From Eupeodes corollae (taxonomy: Eukaryota > Arthropoda > Insecta > Diptera > Syrphidae), in the NCBI RefSeq assembly GCF_945859685.1, contig NC_079147.1, positions 185,983,174 to 186,047,173 on the forward strand: a stretch of 64,000 nucleotides of DNA, written 5' to 3'. The position numbers and the translations under genes are program-made. The notes under the pieces are model-generated. The model saw only the letters and a list, made by a program, of their open reading frames with translations. It was not told where the DNA came from and ran no database searches. Below are positions 44,831 to 57,193 of the stretch, in pieces. The number at the start of each line of letters is the position of its first letter. Position 1 is the stretch's first letter.

Positions 44831-47187
44831 TTTTAATTTTGTTTATAATTTTGTGAAAAATTATTCGTATACAACGTTGGTTACATCAATGAAATGAGAG
44901 GATCTCAAGACAAAAGTACTGATCTGAGATTTCAACCGTCCAGTTGGTCATTTTTTTTTGTGTGCAAAATTCACATTTTTCTAGTTTGTAAACAGTCACC
45001 TCCTATTAAAAGCATCTTAACGAACTGACGAACTGCAGGTTAATCAACTGAAAGTGCCAAATGGCTTGTTCGTAAATGACTGACTTGAACTTGACAAAAA
45101 ACTCTTATTTTGAAGGATCCTTTTTATTATATTAAAAAGTAATAAGATTTTACAGAGCCTTCAATGATAGCTGGACCTAGTGCTTATTTTCGGATGTACT
45201 ACAGTTTTTGATTTCTTTTGGTTACACTTGTTTCTGAACTACTTTTTCCAATGCGTCTTTTTGTGATGCCCTTATTTCGAACCTGAAATGAAAAATATAC
45301 ATATTTACATTATATATCTAGTTCCATCAATTCTTTCTTTTAAATTCAATCAAACAAGATTTTCTATTCTCTGTATTTGATTCTGACATCAGAATTGCTC
45401 TATTATGAAATATCTATGAATATTGTTCAAGAGCCGAAAATAAATTTTAAGAGTCTTCGAATTTTTAACCGAAATTATTACAGGAAAACTTCTAGGAATA
45501 AGTCAGATATGGAATACCAGTCTGGCAAGGATTTTTTAGCGTTTGGCGTTAATCATAGACCATAAGCTTCAGCTTTCTCTCCGCCAGGCGCCCTTAAATA
45601 TTAAATACAAAAGTTTTCCTCACTTGACCTTATCTAGTTAAGGATCAAATAAAAGGTAGGATACCAAGTCAAAATTAACTGCCTCAAAAGAGTCTAATGT
45701 GAATATTGCCTTCGAGATTATATCGAAGAATTACTAATAGCTAATTTCTTCACAAAGTGCTAGAAAAAAGCGGTTTTAAATTTCTGAAGTTCAACTTTTC
45801 CAAAAACGTGATGTGATGGATAAATTCAGATTCGAATTCGGATAAAAAATCATTAGAAAAGGTATGTTTTCATTTAAGAGAGAAAAAACATCAAACTTTT
45901 ATAATTACCAGTTAATTTGTGAAATAAATAATTTAGGTTATGAAAAGCTCTGTCCCAACTTATTATTTCATATAAAGAAAGGCCTCCCTACCAATAGATC
46001 TTTTTAAATAGAATTACAAAAATTAGTCAAACCACTTTTGGTCTTGAGTTCTTCAATTGATAACGATGTTACTTACCATGTTTTAAATATTTTTGAAGAC
46101 TAATAAAAACATCAACAACGGCCAAGTTCTTAGACGAAATTTAGTCTAGTTTTATCTTTGGAACTTCATTTTAAAAATATTTTGAACTCGAACATTTCTT
46201 CACATCTAACTATATCTATACAACTCGGTTTTTAAGTTTCAGGAATTTTAAATCACAGTTGAATGGAACAAAGTTCTAATATTTGTTTATTATTTTTTGT
46301 AATATCCTAGTTCTGAATCGAAAATAACTGCCAGTTTTTCTTGTAACGGACATTTTTTATTTTAGAATTTAGTTTTGATATTCTGACTTTTTTTTCAAAT
46401 AAACATATTTACTTGAATAAAGATCAAAGGAGATTGGTTTCGATTTCATTTTTCACCTCTTTCTGAAAAACTCAAACCATTAATTCAGATATTAAAGATT
46501 TATATTAAAAAATTGTATATTAAAAAGTTTCACGAAATCGTGTGTTTAGTAGATTTAGCCGAAAAGTTTTTGTCGAAATGAAAAATGCAACAATCTTAAT
46601 AAAAGTTTAATTTTTTCAAATATTTCTTCAGATGATAATGTTCAAAACCAAACGGACACTTTATGAAAGTATTTTACAGCTGGTATTTATAACTTTTTGG
46701 CAAACCGTCCATATGTTTTTATAATTTTCTAAAAAATATATTATATACTTAATATTGCACATTAGATGTGCTTGTGGTCTTTAATTTAATCCAAAACCGT
46801 AATGAATCTTAAAATAAGGCTTTTGGAAGAATTAAAAGCATTGCTGAACCGAGATCTAATATCCTTTACTCCCGAATTTGGGGGTCTATTAAAGCGAAGT
46901 CCTATCTCAGGCAGAAATTTAAATCAGAGGTCTAACGCTTTAAACCATCGAGTTCTAATTTATAAATATACTCAGTTTTTGAGACTATAACTTTGTCAAG
47001 GAATTGGACGTAAGTTTTTGTGCATAAAATAAATATTTTATTTCTGTGTTATTTCCAAACATTTCTAATATTCGTTTAAGTTACCGCCAGGGTGGTGTTG
47101 TTAATAGAAGTTTCTTTTTTTTCAATTCGCTTGCTCAATTCCTTTGCAATAGTAGATCCATGGGGGGGGGGAGTATTTTTTTATTGG
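44831..47187. other. AT-rich DNA; no gene recognised
   Basis: Only short unsupported open readings (for example 45377-45565 and 46802-46990). A ten-base G-run lies at 47162-47171. Confidence 0.4.
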
Positions 47188-47255
47188 AACACAATATGAA
47201 TTGAAAATTCAGATCTATTCCAACACAATATGAATTGAAAATTCAGATCTATTCC
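47188..47255 (+). repeat. 34-bp perfect tandem duplication
   Basis: AACACAATATGAATTGAAAA and continuing TTCAGATCTATTCC occurs twice in direct tandem (47188-47221 and 47222-47255) without mismatch, pointing to a recent duplication. Confidence 0.9.
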
Positions 47256-47438
47256 AATTGCGCCGCAAAACCTCATCAAGCTCATGCAATTTAGTTCTAT
47301 AAGCAAAGCCATCTGTAGAACATAAAGTAATTCAATTCATCAAAAAAGGACTTGTCTGTCAAGAACAACTAAAATATTTGTAATAATCTTAAAAGTATTC
47401 TTAAAATCTAAAAATTAGAAAAACTTTAGTGATTCTTT

Positions 47439-47657
47439 TTTTTCACGGGTACTGCTGCTAGCGAGGAATTGACAAATTCTCCAAGAGTAATTCTTGTCAT
47501 GAAAAGTGCTTTCTCAAATTAGCCGTTCGGATCCGTCTTAAAACTGTAGGTCCTTTCCGTCCCTGACTGAACAGTACTCGCACACAGGAATGGTTGAGAG
47601 TTGTCAGTCCCAAGGCCCTAGTTCTCAAACGGACTGTTGCGCCACCCAATTTATTTA
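47439..47657 (+). mobile_element. tRNA-derived SINE, 5'-truncated, with 14-bp target duplication
   Basis: From TTTTCACGGGTACTGCTGC to the GTTGCGCCACC end and an ATTT-rich tail, it matches the body of the full-length SINE at 55924-56221 (complement). TTTAGTGATTCTTT flanks both ends (47425-47438 and 47658-47671). The tRNA-like head is missing, as expected for a truncated retroposition. Confidence 0.9.
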
Positions 47658-47829
47658 TTTAGTGATTCTTTAAATTATTTTAAAATCTAATATTTAGATT
47701 CTTAAGAAGAATTTAAAAAAAAACCTGTCGTTTCTTTTAATTTAGAAGTATTTGGCAACTTTCAATAGGTCCGTGCTCTATATATGTATATGATCTTCTT
47801 ATATTTACTAACGATAAATACTAGAAGTT

Positions 47830-48605
47830 GGAATTGAAAAAGGACTTAAAAAACAAATCAAAGACATAGGAGAGGCCCGTTTTTTCTTGGGCATTTAAAT
47901 TGGCAGTGATCGGTCGAAAAAAAGGTTTAATTTAATTGGATCAAATATTACAGATCTATGAAATTCTTAATCGATTCCATATGTTTGATTGTAACTTAGC
48001 GAAAACACTTTTAGATGCTAACCAAAAAGTTCAACAAGGAGATGTGCCCATAAAATGAATCGGAGTGTGCTGCAAAAAGTACCCTATCAAGAAGCTGTGG
48101 GAATTATTATGTTTTCAGCTTAAGTTCCTGATTTCAGTTTTGCTTTAAGCGAAGTCAGTAGATACAAACAGAACCCGGGAAAAGCCCACTGGACGGACAG
48201 CAGTAAAACAGATTTTGCGCTATCTAAAAGGAGCAGCCCAAATGAAACTATTTTATACCGCTGGGGAAGTCATGTTTTCGGATTTTGTTACGCCGATTGA
48301 ACTAGTGACACATATGAGAGACGATCCGTTTCTGTTACAGGTTATACTTTCTTGCTTTATAATAGTACAATCTCATGGACGGAAGCAGACAATATTACAC
48401 TAACTGCAGCGACTTCAAAAGCAATATGGTTGATAGGCTTACAGAGAGAGCTCATTCCAAATTCACCATTATATACATCACTTTATACTAGAAAAAATTG
48501 ATGAAGGAAAAATTATTTGGAAATACGCCAGTTCTGAAGAAATGACAACTTATTTAAAGACTGAGGCTCTATCGGGCAGAAGCATTTTACTGCTCTTGGA
48601 CTAAA
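47830..48605 (+). mobile_element. Ty1/copia pol remnant (RT end and RNase H)
   Basis: Readings in shifting frames: KKDLKKQIKDIGEARFFLGI near 47840-47900 (RT C-terminal LKD-x-GEA-x-FLGI block), IKKLWELLCFQLKFLIS-like and YQEAVGIIMF-like near 48090-48130. Then NREKPTGRTAVKQILRYLKG (NPGKAHW..VK.ILRYLKG block) at 48170-48235, and a decayed ISWTEADNITLTAATSKAIW (RNase H) near 48375-48435. It ends LSGRSILLL. No LTRs were found and the element is dead. Confidence 0.8.
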
Positions 48606-48920
48606 CCTGTTGTTTCTTTTACTTTAGAATTAGATTTTCATAAGCTTATCATTTTGTTTATTTGTTTGTTTTATTTTTACTTATAAAAATAAATAGCTCT
48701 TTCTGAATCTTCAAACTGTTAAAGCGTATATTTTTTTGTTTAAATACATCCATATATGTACAATGTACATATGTACATATAACAACTCTTAACAAGAAGG
48801 AACCTTTAATGAGCGATCGGTAATTTAGTATTTTATTCTGAGAAAACAGTGTTTCGTATTTTCTTGACACATTTTAAAGTTACCTTTAAATTCCTGAAAC
48901 TTGCGTTCAATTCTAATAAT

Positions 48921-50390
48921 AAAAAGAGGCTGGGGTGCGACCCACAATGATAACTTCCCATCCCGTTTGTCGATTTGTCTTGCTTAAAAGCTTTGTAGTT
49001 TTTCGTATTGGGTTAAAAAAGTTGTCAGTTAAATTATTCTTAAAAATTTAAAAATTACCAACAATATTTTTCATACAAAGAAATAGTTTAGTGGGAAAAT
49101 CTAGTTTTGTTAAATAAATTTTTAGTCGAAGCCAATTTTCTACCAATTTTAGTAGCATTTCTAAAAAGTTCTTATTTCTTAAATAAAATAGGATGAATGA
49201 AATGAATTTGAAGTCAATACCTTTTACTTTTCAACAGATATCGAGAATCGACACCATTTTTTACCAAATTTTGCGTACTATTTTTTGTAGATTTTATTTT
49301 TTTATAAAAAAAACTGAATGTTGGTCTTTAATACAAAATTTACTGAATGCCGAAAATTATGTATATTTTCTGTGAGTAAAATTAGTTTGAAGCTAATATT
49401 TTTAATTTTAAAAAAGCCTGGAAAATCAATTTTTACCAACTTTTATAATTTTTTTAAAGGTTTTTATTTTTTGTAACAAAACTGTCAATTTGATTTTTCA
49501 AAAAGTGGTACTGAATGTTTGAAACAATATATTTTTTTTAAATAAAATTAGTTTAAGAGCAATGTCTTAAATTTTTGAAAAGATATTGGAGTCAAAAATC
49601 AATTTGTATTAACTTTTATTAATGTTTTGTTTTATGTTTTTGTTTTTGTGAAAAAATGTCAATTCGCATTTTCTTAAAATTTTACCAAATGTTGAAAACA
49701 ATATTCCTTATAAGATAAAATAAGTTGGAAGCCATAATCTCAAATTTGTGAAAAGATATTTGAATCAAAATTCAGTACCATCTCTTAGTAATGTTTTTTT
49801 TAGGTTTTCATTTTTCATAAAAAAAAACTGTTAATTTGATTCTTTTCAAAATTTGGTACAAAATTGTTCTGGAGATGAAATCATTTTTTATTCATAAAAT
49901 TTTCTAGGTGGCAATTTTGTTTTCAGTTTTTGTATTTATAAAAAAAACGGTTAGATAATTGGATTTTTTTTTTTTTTCAAAAATATACTGGTTTGGTATC
50001 ACGTTACAATATATATAATAAAAAATTTAATGCAAGTCTATAGCGTTATTGGTTGTGGGATATTTAGTGTTAACCAAAATTGTTACCTTTTTTTTTCAAA
50101 CTGCTATGGTAAAAAAAACCACCCACTCAATATTTTTGAGAGCCCTTTCTGCATTATTATCTGTATAACAAGATTTATTTGAAGTCGATATCTCTTCTGG
50201 TTCTTGAGCTATGGACGACGATAAAACGTAACTAACGTATGAACATACGAACGTACTAACACGCACGCACATACATCTTTCTAAAAATCTTTTAATTCAT
50301 CTCTAGGGGCCTTGAAACGCCGAGAAATGTCAACATTTTCAATTCGACAAATCGGGCCTATTACATTAAGTTCCAATGGGAAATTAAAAA
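48921..50390 (+). repeat. Z repeat, copy 7
   Basis: Starts AAAAAGAGGCTGGGGTGCGA with AACTTCCCATCCCGTTTGTC. It then has a diverged tandem array (ACTGTCAATTTGATTTTTC and AAAAATCAATTTGTATTAAC units), the right module (CTTGAGCTATGGACGACGAT, GAGAAATGTCAACATTTTCA) and ends near 50390 with a decayed TTCCAATGGGAAATTAAAAA. Confidence 0.85.
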
Positions 50391-52171
50391 TAACCGTTTC
50401 ATATCTATTAGCGCTTAGAACCCCTTGACAATTGAAGCGAGAAGAGATTCTGCCAAGTGTAATTTGTGTGTACCACACTATAGTTTCTCAACAACATATT
50501 TTTTTTATTTTTAGAACAATTAAATAGTTTTCTTTAAATTCAAGAACCATACATTTTTCTCCAGTTTTTAAGTTGTGTCGCCATAATTGTTTGACTTATT
50601 TTTGGTCAAAATTTTTAAAACGATCACGCAAAACATTAATATTTTTGAAATTTTCTTTTTGTATCAGCTCAAATCTACGAGTAAGCAGGCTCGTAATGAT
50701 AGTAATAATAGTCTCCCGGAAATTGAGACCGAAAAAGCCAGAAAGCTCCTTACATTAGATTCTGTTTTATTTTCACACGAAAAAAGATTACGTTTTTCTG
50801 CCAAATTTTCTCATTTTGTGGTTTATTGCCTCTTATTTTTGTAACGTTCTTTGCTATATAACTTTGCTATGGCACCAATAACATAACATATATTTTTTTT
50901 TAAACTACAATACAATTTAATACAATTTTTAACATTTTCCATGGAATACGCCCAAAACCTTTTGAACTTTTGTAGTATAGCTCTTTACAAAACAGTTGGA
51001 ATCTTGGAATGCTTTTTTATATTTACAGTCGGGAGTCGTCCAAATTAAATAGTCAGACCATGCTTTGCCTTGCTGGACAAACATGTTCTAAGAAAATCTA
51101 ATAACTAAAATTTTCACTTTAAACCTTGAAATTTAAGGTTTACATTACGTTATTTTAATTTTGTCAGCCTTCTTTACAGAACATAAAAAGTAAATTTTTA
51201 AGCGGTGTCCAAAAATTCATTTTTATGTTAAGTTTTTGACATCCCCCCCTCTCATAAAAAGTCTGAACCCGCCCTTGCTTCTTCACCAATCATCTCTAGA
51301 CAGAAATGTATTAGTATGCAGATACAAACCACACTAGATTTACATTTTCCATCATATTGACTTGATTGAAGAAATAAAAAAAAAAAAACATTCTCATCAC
51401 AATTGCAAATAGCAGTCTCACAAACTCACACCTAAAGCAATAATGTTTTTAAAAGCTTTAGCTCAACCCGCTCTGGCTCTGGGTCTCGTTTTCGCATAAA
51501 CAATTTACTAAATTTAGTACATCAAGCAAGCCAAATAAAAATTTAAAAAAATAAATGTGTTTGTCTATATTTGCTATTTACAAAACAAGGAATGACGAAT
51601 CTAAATGACCCATTACAGCAACAAGACTAGCATTTTCTAGGTACATATAAATAAAAATGCATTAAATGCGCATCCAACCCAAAAATGTCCACACAAAAGC
51701 AAATCAAACCCAAACCATCATCATAAGAAAACAGGATATTTTAGTGTTTTATTTTATGTAATTCTCTTCTCTTCAAAATACTTTAACATTTTTGTTTTTT
51801 TCTCCAATTCAATTAAAAAACACGTGATAAAATCTTAAAAATCAAAAGATCGTTTATCAAAATTAATAATAAATGCTACTAATTCAATATTTAAAAAAAT
51901 GTACACTTTTTGCAACTTCTTCGAATGCCATGCACTTAGCGTTAGTGCACTTCGTTAACAACCGCCAATTGGATTTAATAAAATATAGAACCTTACTCGA
52001 AAAAGAGAAAGAGAAGAAGGGGTAGAGAGATAGAGGTAAATTAGGGAAAATTGTATAACAATAGTTAGATTGGAATTAGCTTAAAGAGGGATGTGATAAA
52101 ATATGAAAACAAGTCTCGTTTCAAAAAAAAAAAATAAGAAAAGAAACAGACCGGGAGAGGTGCACTTCTAC
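50391..52171. other. AT-rich DNA; distal part probably 3' UTR of the START gene
   Basis: No coding region recognised. The minus strand below 52172 would be the 3' UTR of the START-domain gene; an ATTAAA variant signal lies on the minus strand near 51980. GAGA-rich sequence occupies 52000-52040. Confidence 0.4.
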
Positions 52172-53287
52172 CTACTTCCCAACCTGTATTGGCTCAATTT
52201 TCGGTACTCTAGGTCCACCACCACCGCCGCTGTCTAGTCGACTGCCTCGATCCTCGTCGTTTGTTCGGCACTCAGATGTTGACATCTTGAAGTGGCTGGA
52301 AATTTGTTTTGTCTTTGACTGGGAACGATTGCGGGCGTATTCCTTGGTTGCCTCGTAGAGTCTGTTGAGGAAGTCAGGCATCTGGCTTTGGGTGACCCAG
52401 GATTTCACTCGTGCGGGAATCGCCAACCCAGGGTCGTCGAAATATGTCAACACATAGTGAATTCCAGGTTCTTGGAAGGTCTTGTAGGGTTTTATGACCA
52501 TGTAGCTCCAATATTCGTTAACGCGCACCTTCTGTGGGTCCTCAGGGTACTTGGGGTGCTTGGTGCTCTGGTTGTATATTAGAATTGCATTGTGTTCCTT
52601 GTCGGTTAGGATGCGTCGACAGTAAACGTAGTCCCTATTGGCGAAGAATCTGGGCCACTGCATCTCCCAGTATATCAGATGGCTGTTGGAGTTTGGCATC
52701 GTGTCGCACTCGATTACCTCCAGCTTGACAGCCGTTGAGTCCCATTGTTTGCGATATTCGATGTCGGTCTGGACGTTGAGGAAGTCATCGGCCGAGACGT
52801 CGTCGTAGTGAACGTAAATCTTGTAGGCGTACAGAGATGGCTTCTCCTCGCGCTTCCAGATTGTGTAGTTGTCCCTGGTCACATAGGGCTCCCATATGCG
52901 GTCGTCTGTGTTCGATGCACAATAACAGACCGTTCTCGACCACTGACTGCATACCTCGCACACAAGAGCTCTTTCGGCACGGTCGATGAAGTCCATGTCC
53001 GACTGACAGAGTTCGAACTTGTTGAGTTGGATCCGTTCGTTGTCCCAATCGAATGCCAGAGCCCCAACGGCACTCAACATAAGGCCCTGTATCGGAGGCT
53101 GGAATTGAGTGCGATAGCTTCGCAACAGCTCCTTGAATCCGGTCTCGCCCCATACCCGATGGTAGAAGGTCAACAGTTGCTGGGCACGCCGCGAACGCTG
53201 GGCAAAAATGTACTCACACTGATATGACCACTGACGGAGGGTAACATTGGAGCGATGTTTTAAATTGTGGAGCAGGCGATTGAGCAT
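52172..53287 (-). CDS. START-domain lipid-transfer protein, STARD7-like
   Basis: STARD7 proteins bind phosphatidylcholine and move it to or within mitochondria. This is a single uninterrupted exon of 371 codons plus TAG. The start taken is the ATG at 53287 (MLNRLLHNLKHRSNVTLRQW), because the upstream in-frame sequence begins with a non-ATG codon right after a TGA. The first 40 residues are basic with few acids, fitting a mitochondrial presequence. The START domain spans about residues 130-318: RIWEPYVTRDNYTIWKRE, YVHYDDVSADDFLNVQTD, YRKQWDSTAVKLEVIE, WPRFFANRDYVYCRR, NEYWSYMVIKPYKTF and YVLTYFDDPGLAIPARVKSW. The last is the conserved C-terminal helix with the G-x-IP motif. The tail after 320 is Ser/Gly-rich and likely disordered. 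Length equals human STARD7 (about 370). Codons are far richer in GC than flanking DNA. Other START subfamilies (PCTP, STARD10) are less likely. Confidence 0.9.
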   Translation of the reverse strand: MLNRLLHNLKHRSNVTLRQWSYQCEYIFAQRSRRAQQLLTFYHRVWGETGFKELLRSYRTQFQPPIQGLMLSAVGALAFDWDNERIQLNKFELCQSDMDFIDRAERALVCEVCSQWSRTVCYCASNTDDRIWEPYVTRDNYTIWKREEKPSLYAYKIYVHYDDVSADDFLNVQTDIEYRKQWDSTAVKLEVIECDTMPNSNSHLIYWEMQWPRFFANRDYVYCRRILTDKEHNAILIYNQSTKHPKYPEDPQKVRVNEYWSYMVIKPYKTFQEPGIHYVLTYFDDPGLAIPARVKSWVTQSQMPDFLNRLYEATKEYARNRSQSKTKQISSHFKMSTSECRTNDEDRGSRLDSGGGGGPRVPKIEPIQVGK

Positions 53288-55923
53288 TTCTTGCGTAACA
53301 CAGTTCGAGTGCTTCAATCACAAGCGGTCCAGAATTAAATTCTTTTACAATTTTCTTAATTCAATTGATTAGGGTGTTCTATATTTTTCTGCAGGTCGTT
53401 CTCTTTTCTTGTTCGAATGTCGTTTGATGTGATGTGTTGCTGTTGATGGAATTGTAGCTCACCCCCAAAGAAAAGAAATGTGTGCCTGTGCCGTGTGGGG
53501 TTATCAGCAGCACGGTTTAAATATTTGAGAATTGAATATTTTGTTCTATTTTGTGGTGGGGTGGAGACAAGGGTGACATTTGAAATGTCAGTGTCAAAAT
53601 GTTTTTATATTTTGCCCCAACATTTGGAGCAGAGCAGGTTTCTCATGAATGGGGTATTAAGGTGAGTTGAAATGCAAAATGTCAATTTGTTGATAAGGAG
53701 TATGGTAAATATATATTTGGTCAGTTTAAGTTTAGACAGTCAGAATTCGGAGAATTGATTTTTCATAATTCAATTGAAAATGAAAATTCTCAGAAATCTT
53801 AGATATATAAACTGGGCAATTGAAAATAATAAAGGTGAACTATTAGGTGTGTTTAGTAACTATATAGCTCAACTTTTCTTTCGAAGCACGATTGTTATTG
53901 TATGTAGATATATGTGCATAATTATAGCAATTTTAAGGCGAGGTAAAATTGTTTACTATTTTAAATAAATTTTATAAATTTCACATCTACAAAAATGGTT
54001 CATTTTGACATTTCTGCCAGATTTGTATTCAATAAAGCCACACATGATTTATTTGGAAGTAATTCATATATATTAATTTGTTGGTTACACTTTTTGGCAG
54101 AAAGGCTTAATATAAGCATTTTTTAACTATTAAGGGAGGTGTATCTCCCTTCATTTAGGCGAGATGGGCAATTTTATAAAATTGTACTTAAAATCCAAAC
54201 AAAATTTTACAAAATTTATACCTTATTTAAAAGCCAGAACTCCACACTTTATAATACATTATAACAAACTTATTTCAGTAAGTATTTTATAAATAACAAA
54301 TTTATGAAAACAAGTTAAAATAAACTTTTTGAGGGTTATTTTTCTCTTGAAGTTGATTGCTCCAATTTTTTCTGGATCATAAGTTTCAATGAAATTGTCC
54401 CTCTCACCTTAATGAGGGGAGATAGACCCCCTCTCATTTATTAAGGGCCTCTACCGAAAACCACTAGTTTTTCTTGGTGCCAAAGTTATCGTACTCTTGC
54501 CAGGATTATTGGATAGTTGTTAGACGACAAGCCGAAATTGTTTTATCAGAAAGAACTACTTGGCTTGTTGAAATCCCACACACACTTTAGAGCTGAGTCT
54601 GGGACTGTTGGATTGGACTCGCTGTTTTTGACTTGCTAAAAATTTAAATGGATCGACAGAGCCAAACCGAGTCGCCTAAGTTCCTTCATTCGATTTTGAC
54701 TCGGCTCACGTCCATTTGGCTCTTTGAATTGGTCATGTTTCGCCAGCTTTATGTGGAAAACACATTTTAGTTGTATTATATAGGTGTATTATAACTTTTT
54801 CTTAACATGAATCTGCATTTGATTTCTGCAAAAAAATGGATGCTAAATATAAAATTCATATCTTCGAGATAGACAGAAAAGGCCAAAATGCAGAAGATAT
54901 TAACGTCTGCATTATAGGAAATTTAAGAAATGAAGAAGCAAAGATTATAGTGAAGCCGCATATGTTCAACTTTGTTAAAGCATCTACGTCTACGTCTATA
55001 TTAGTGTTGCCACAATGTTACAAGCGTAGCAAAAAAGATTCACATTTCTTCTTTATTTTTGAATTTTGGTACCAAAGCAGTATTCCCGATCTGATGCAGG
55101 AGGTTTAATTTCCTTGTAAAAATGCATAAGTGCAAAGCTTTCAACAATAAAATATACGGAGTTAAATTATGCGAAAGTTTCCAACCTTAGCTCTTACTTA
55201 AAATCTTTCACAATAAAAAAATACAAATGTGTTAAACTTGTAATTGCACTTTTGACAGATCACCAAATGTTTCATTAAAAGTCCTTAGAAGCAAAAAGAA
55301 GAACGAAAGTTATTATAAACAAAAAAGTATTCATAATCCAAAGTTTGTATTTATCTTTGTATTCCCAAACTGGACTGGAAAGAAAGCCTTGTTGAAAAGT
55401 GGAATGAAATTAAATTATCATGATTCTCAGATCTTTTTAATATTTAGACTTTTGACACCAAAGAAGGTCGTCTATTTAATTGTGAGGTTCATGCAACTGA
55501 TTTCAACATTTTTTGAAATATTTTTACAACTTTTAATGAGTTTTACTCAATAAAGAATTAAATTAACCTTTTTAAATATCATTTGAAGACGATGGAAAAA
55601 TTCTGTGGACATAATTATAGCCACTTCTTTTTTAAAGCAATATTTTTTGGCTGTCTGAAAATAGTTTCCAATGTTTATTATTATTGTAGGAAATAAAAAA
55701 AAGAGTTATACCACTTGAGATTATGCATAAACCTCAAGGGTTTCGACATTTATCTGCCCATCTGATCTTTGCAGATTCATGTAAATCCACTTTTTTAAAG
55801 CACGTTTTGTAAAAATAACAAAGAATGTTTGTTTTTTAAATCCAAAAAGACAAGAGTTCTACACACATCATTCTGGTTTGTTTCGTTTATGAAGAATATA
55901 ATAGAAAATTAGTTTTATCAATT
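53288..55923. other. Intergenic DNA between the START gene and loki
   Basis: The 53288-53530 section is the presumed START-gene promoter and 5' UTR. Two short pyrimidine/purine hairpins occur: GGGAGGTGTATCTCCC near 54135, and AATGAGGGGAGATAGACCCC with CTCTCATT near 54410-54440. No gene is recognised beyond the doubtful open frame at 54836. Confidence 0.4.
54836..55108 (+). CDS. Doubtful small open frame (90 codons)
   Basis: An ATG in an A-rich context opens MDAKYKIHIFEIDRKGQNAE, continues with DINVCIIGNLRNEEAKII and ends IPDLMQEV before TAA. The early half has mixed, protein-like composition (charged and hydrophobic residues alternating); the latter half is Phe-rich. I recognise no domain, and there are no supporting splice sites or repeats. 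It may be a chance frame, a relic exon or a transposon fragment. Confidence 0.2.
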   Translation: MDAKYKIHIFEIDRKGQNAEDINVCIIGNLRNEEAKIIVKPHMFNFVKASTSTSILVLPQCYKRSKKDSHFFFIFEFWYQSSIPDLMQEV

Positions 55924-56221
55924 TAAATAATAAATTAGGTGGCGCAACAGTCCGTGGAGAACTAGGACCTAGTGACTTACAACTCTCAACCATTCCTGTG
56001 TGCGAGTAATGTTGTCAGATATGGAAGGGACCTACAGTTTGTATGCCGATTCCGAACGGCTACTTTGAGAAAGCACTTTTCATGACAAGAGTTACTCTTG
56101 GAGAATTTGTCAATTCCTCGCAAGAGGCAGTACCCGTGAAAAGACTTTAGCATAGGCAGGGATCAAACCCAATACCTCTGGCATGACAGTCCAACGCACT
56201 AACCATCATGCCACGGGTACT
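55924..56221 (-). mobile_element. tRNA-derived SINE, full length (minus strand)
   Basis: Read on the minus strand from 56221: AGTACCCGTGGCATGATGGT, TAGTGCGTTGG (A box, TGGTTAGTGCG), TATTGGGTTTGATCCCTGCC (B box, GGTTTGATCCC) about 35 bases later. A unique body follows (GGAATTGACAAATTCTCCAA, GAAAAGTGCTTTCTCAAAGT, GGAATGGTTGAGAGTTGTAA), then the end GACTGTTGCGCCACC and an A/T-rich tail. Length is about 298 bp. Other copies: 47439, 59728 and 61575. Confidence 0.9.
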
Positions 56222-57193
56222 ACTTTATCAATTTCCTTTTTATTAAATTCATTTTTTTTTACTTTTTCTGGCTTTGAGCTTCAGCGTGTTTTGAAAAAGT
56301 TGAAGTTTAATAACTTTAGAGTGTTTTTATTTATTGACTCCTAAATTTGATTGGATTTTCCAAAATTGTTGAGAAATAATCGCTTGCAAAGAATGTAACA
56401 ACAAGCGTAAGGATGATGGTTCCTTAGATCAAAACACTGATCCCCAAACCAAACAAAAATATATCGTATGGAACGTCTTTTCTCTGTTGTCCAAAATTGT
56501 TTTTATATTTAATAAATTGATAATTTTTTCTATTAGCAACAAAAAAGACACTAGCCTTCCACATTGTAATCCATCCTTTGCTATGACTTCCAACTTAAAC
56601 TTACAATTCCTATCTCATTTCTGCCCTTTAACGTGATAAGTGAGAATATGATAAAACTATGAAAACTATAAAAGTTGCCTTAAAAGTGATCAATCTGAAC
56701 ATCACCTAATACATGATATTTCTTGCAGCAAATAAAAATCTAATCCATATCAAGTTCTCTGAAAATATTAAATCCCAAAATACTGCCCCCTATAATTTGA
56801 AGCATTAAACTTATTCCATATAACAACCCTGATCATTTTATTTATATGAAACTCACCTCGTAGCAGAACAAAAACAAAAAATTTAAAAAACCGCCATCCT
56901 ACAAAAGTGACAGCTGAAAAAAACAATAAACTCAACTCATACTAACAAAAACTCAACGGAAAACGGGAACGGGAGCAATTCTAGTGAAGTGTGAATCTAA
57001 TCTGCTGAAGTAGTCAAAGCTCGGAGGATAATCCTGTATTCTAAAGCCTACTGTTAACGCGTTTTGTCTATAATCAGTCATCCTCGTTCATCTTCAATGT
57101 CGAATCCCATTCAAAAATAATTTTAACAGATTCAAAAAATTCCTGAAAACAAATCATTCCAATAAAAACAACTAGACGAACGCTGATAAGAAA
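56222..57193. other. loki upstream region and probable 5' UTR
   Basis: No coding gene. The final ~200 bases are likely loki leader sequence. A short upstream frame, ATG at 57097 to TAA at 57120 (MSNPIQK), precedes the main start by 74 bases and could lower loki translation if it is in the mRNA. No TATA box stands out. Confidence 0.4.

Noticed and set aside
52745..53227. 160-codon open frame on the plus strand
   Set aside because: It is antisense to the START-domain gene and arises from that gene's GC-rich codons; no family resemblance.
53288..53317. START protein beginning ten codons upstream
   Set aside because: The extension begins with TTG directly after an in-frame TGA; the first ATG is at 53287.
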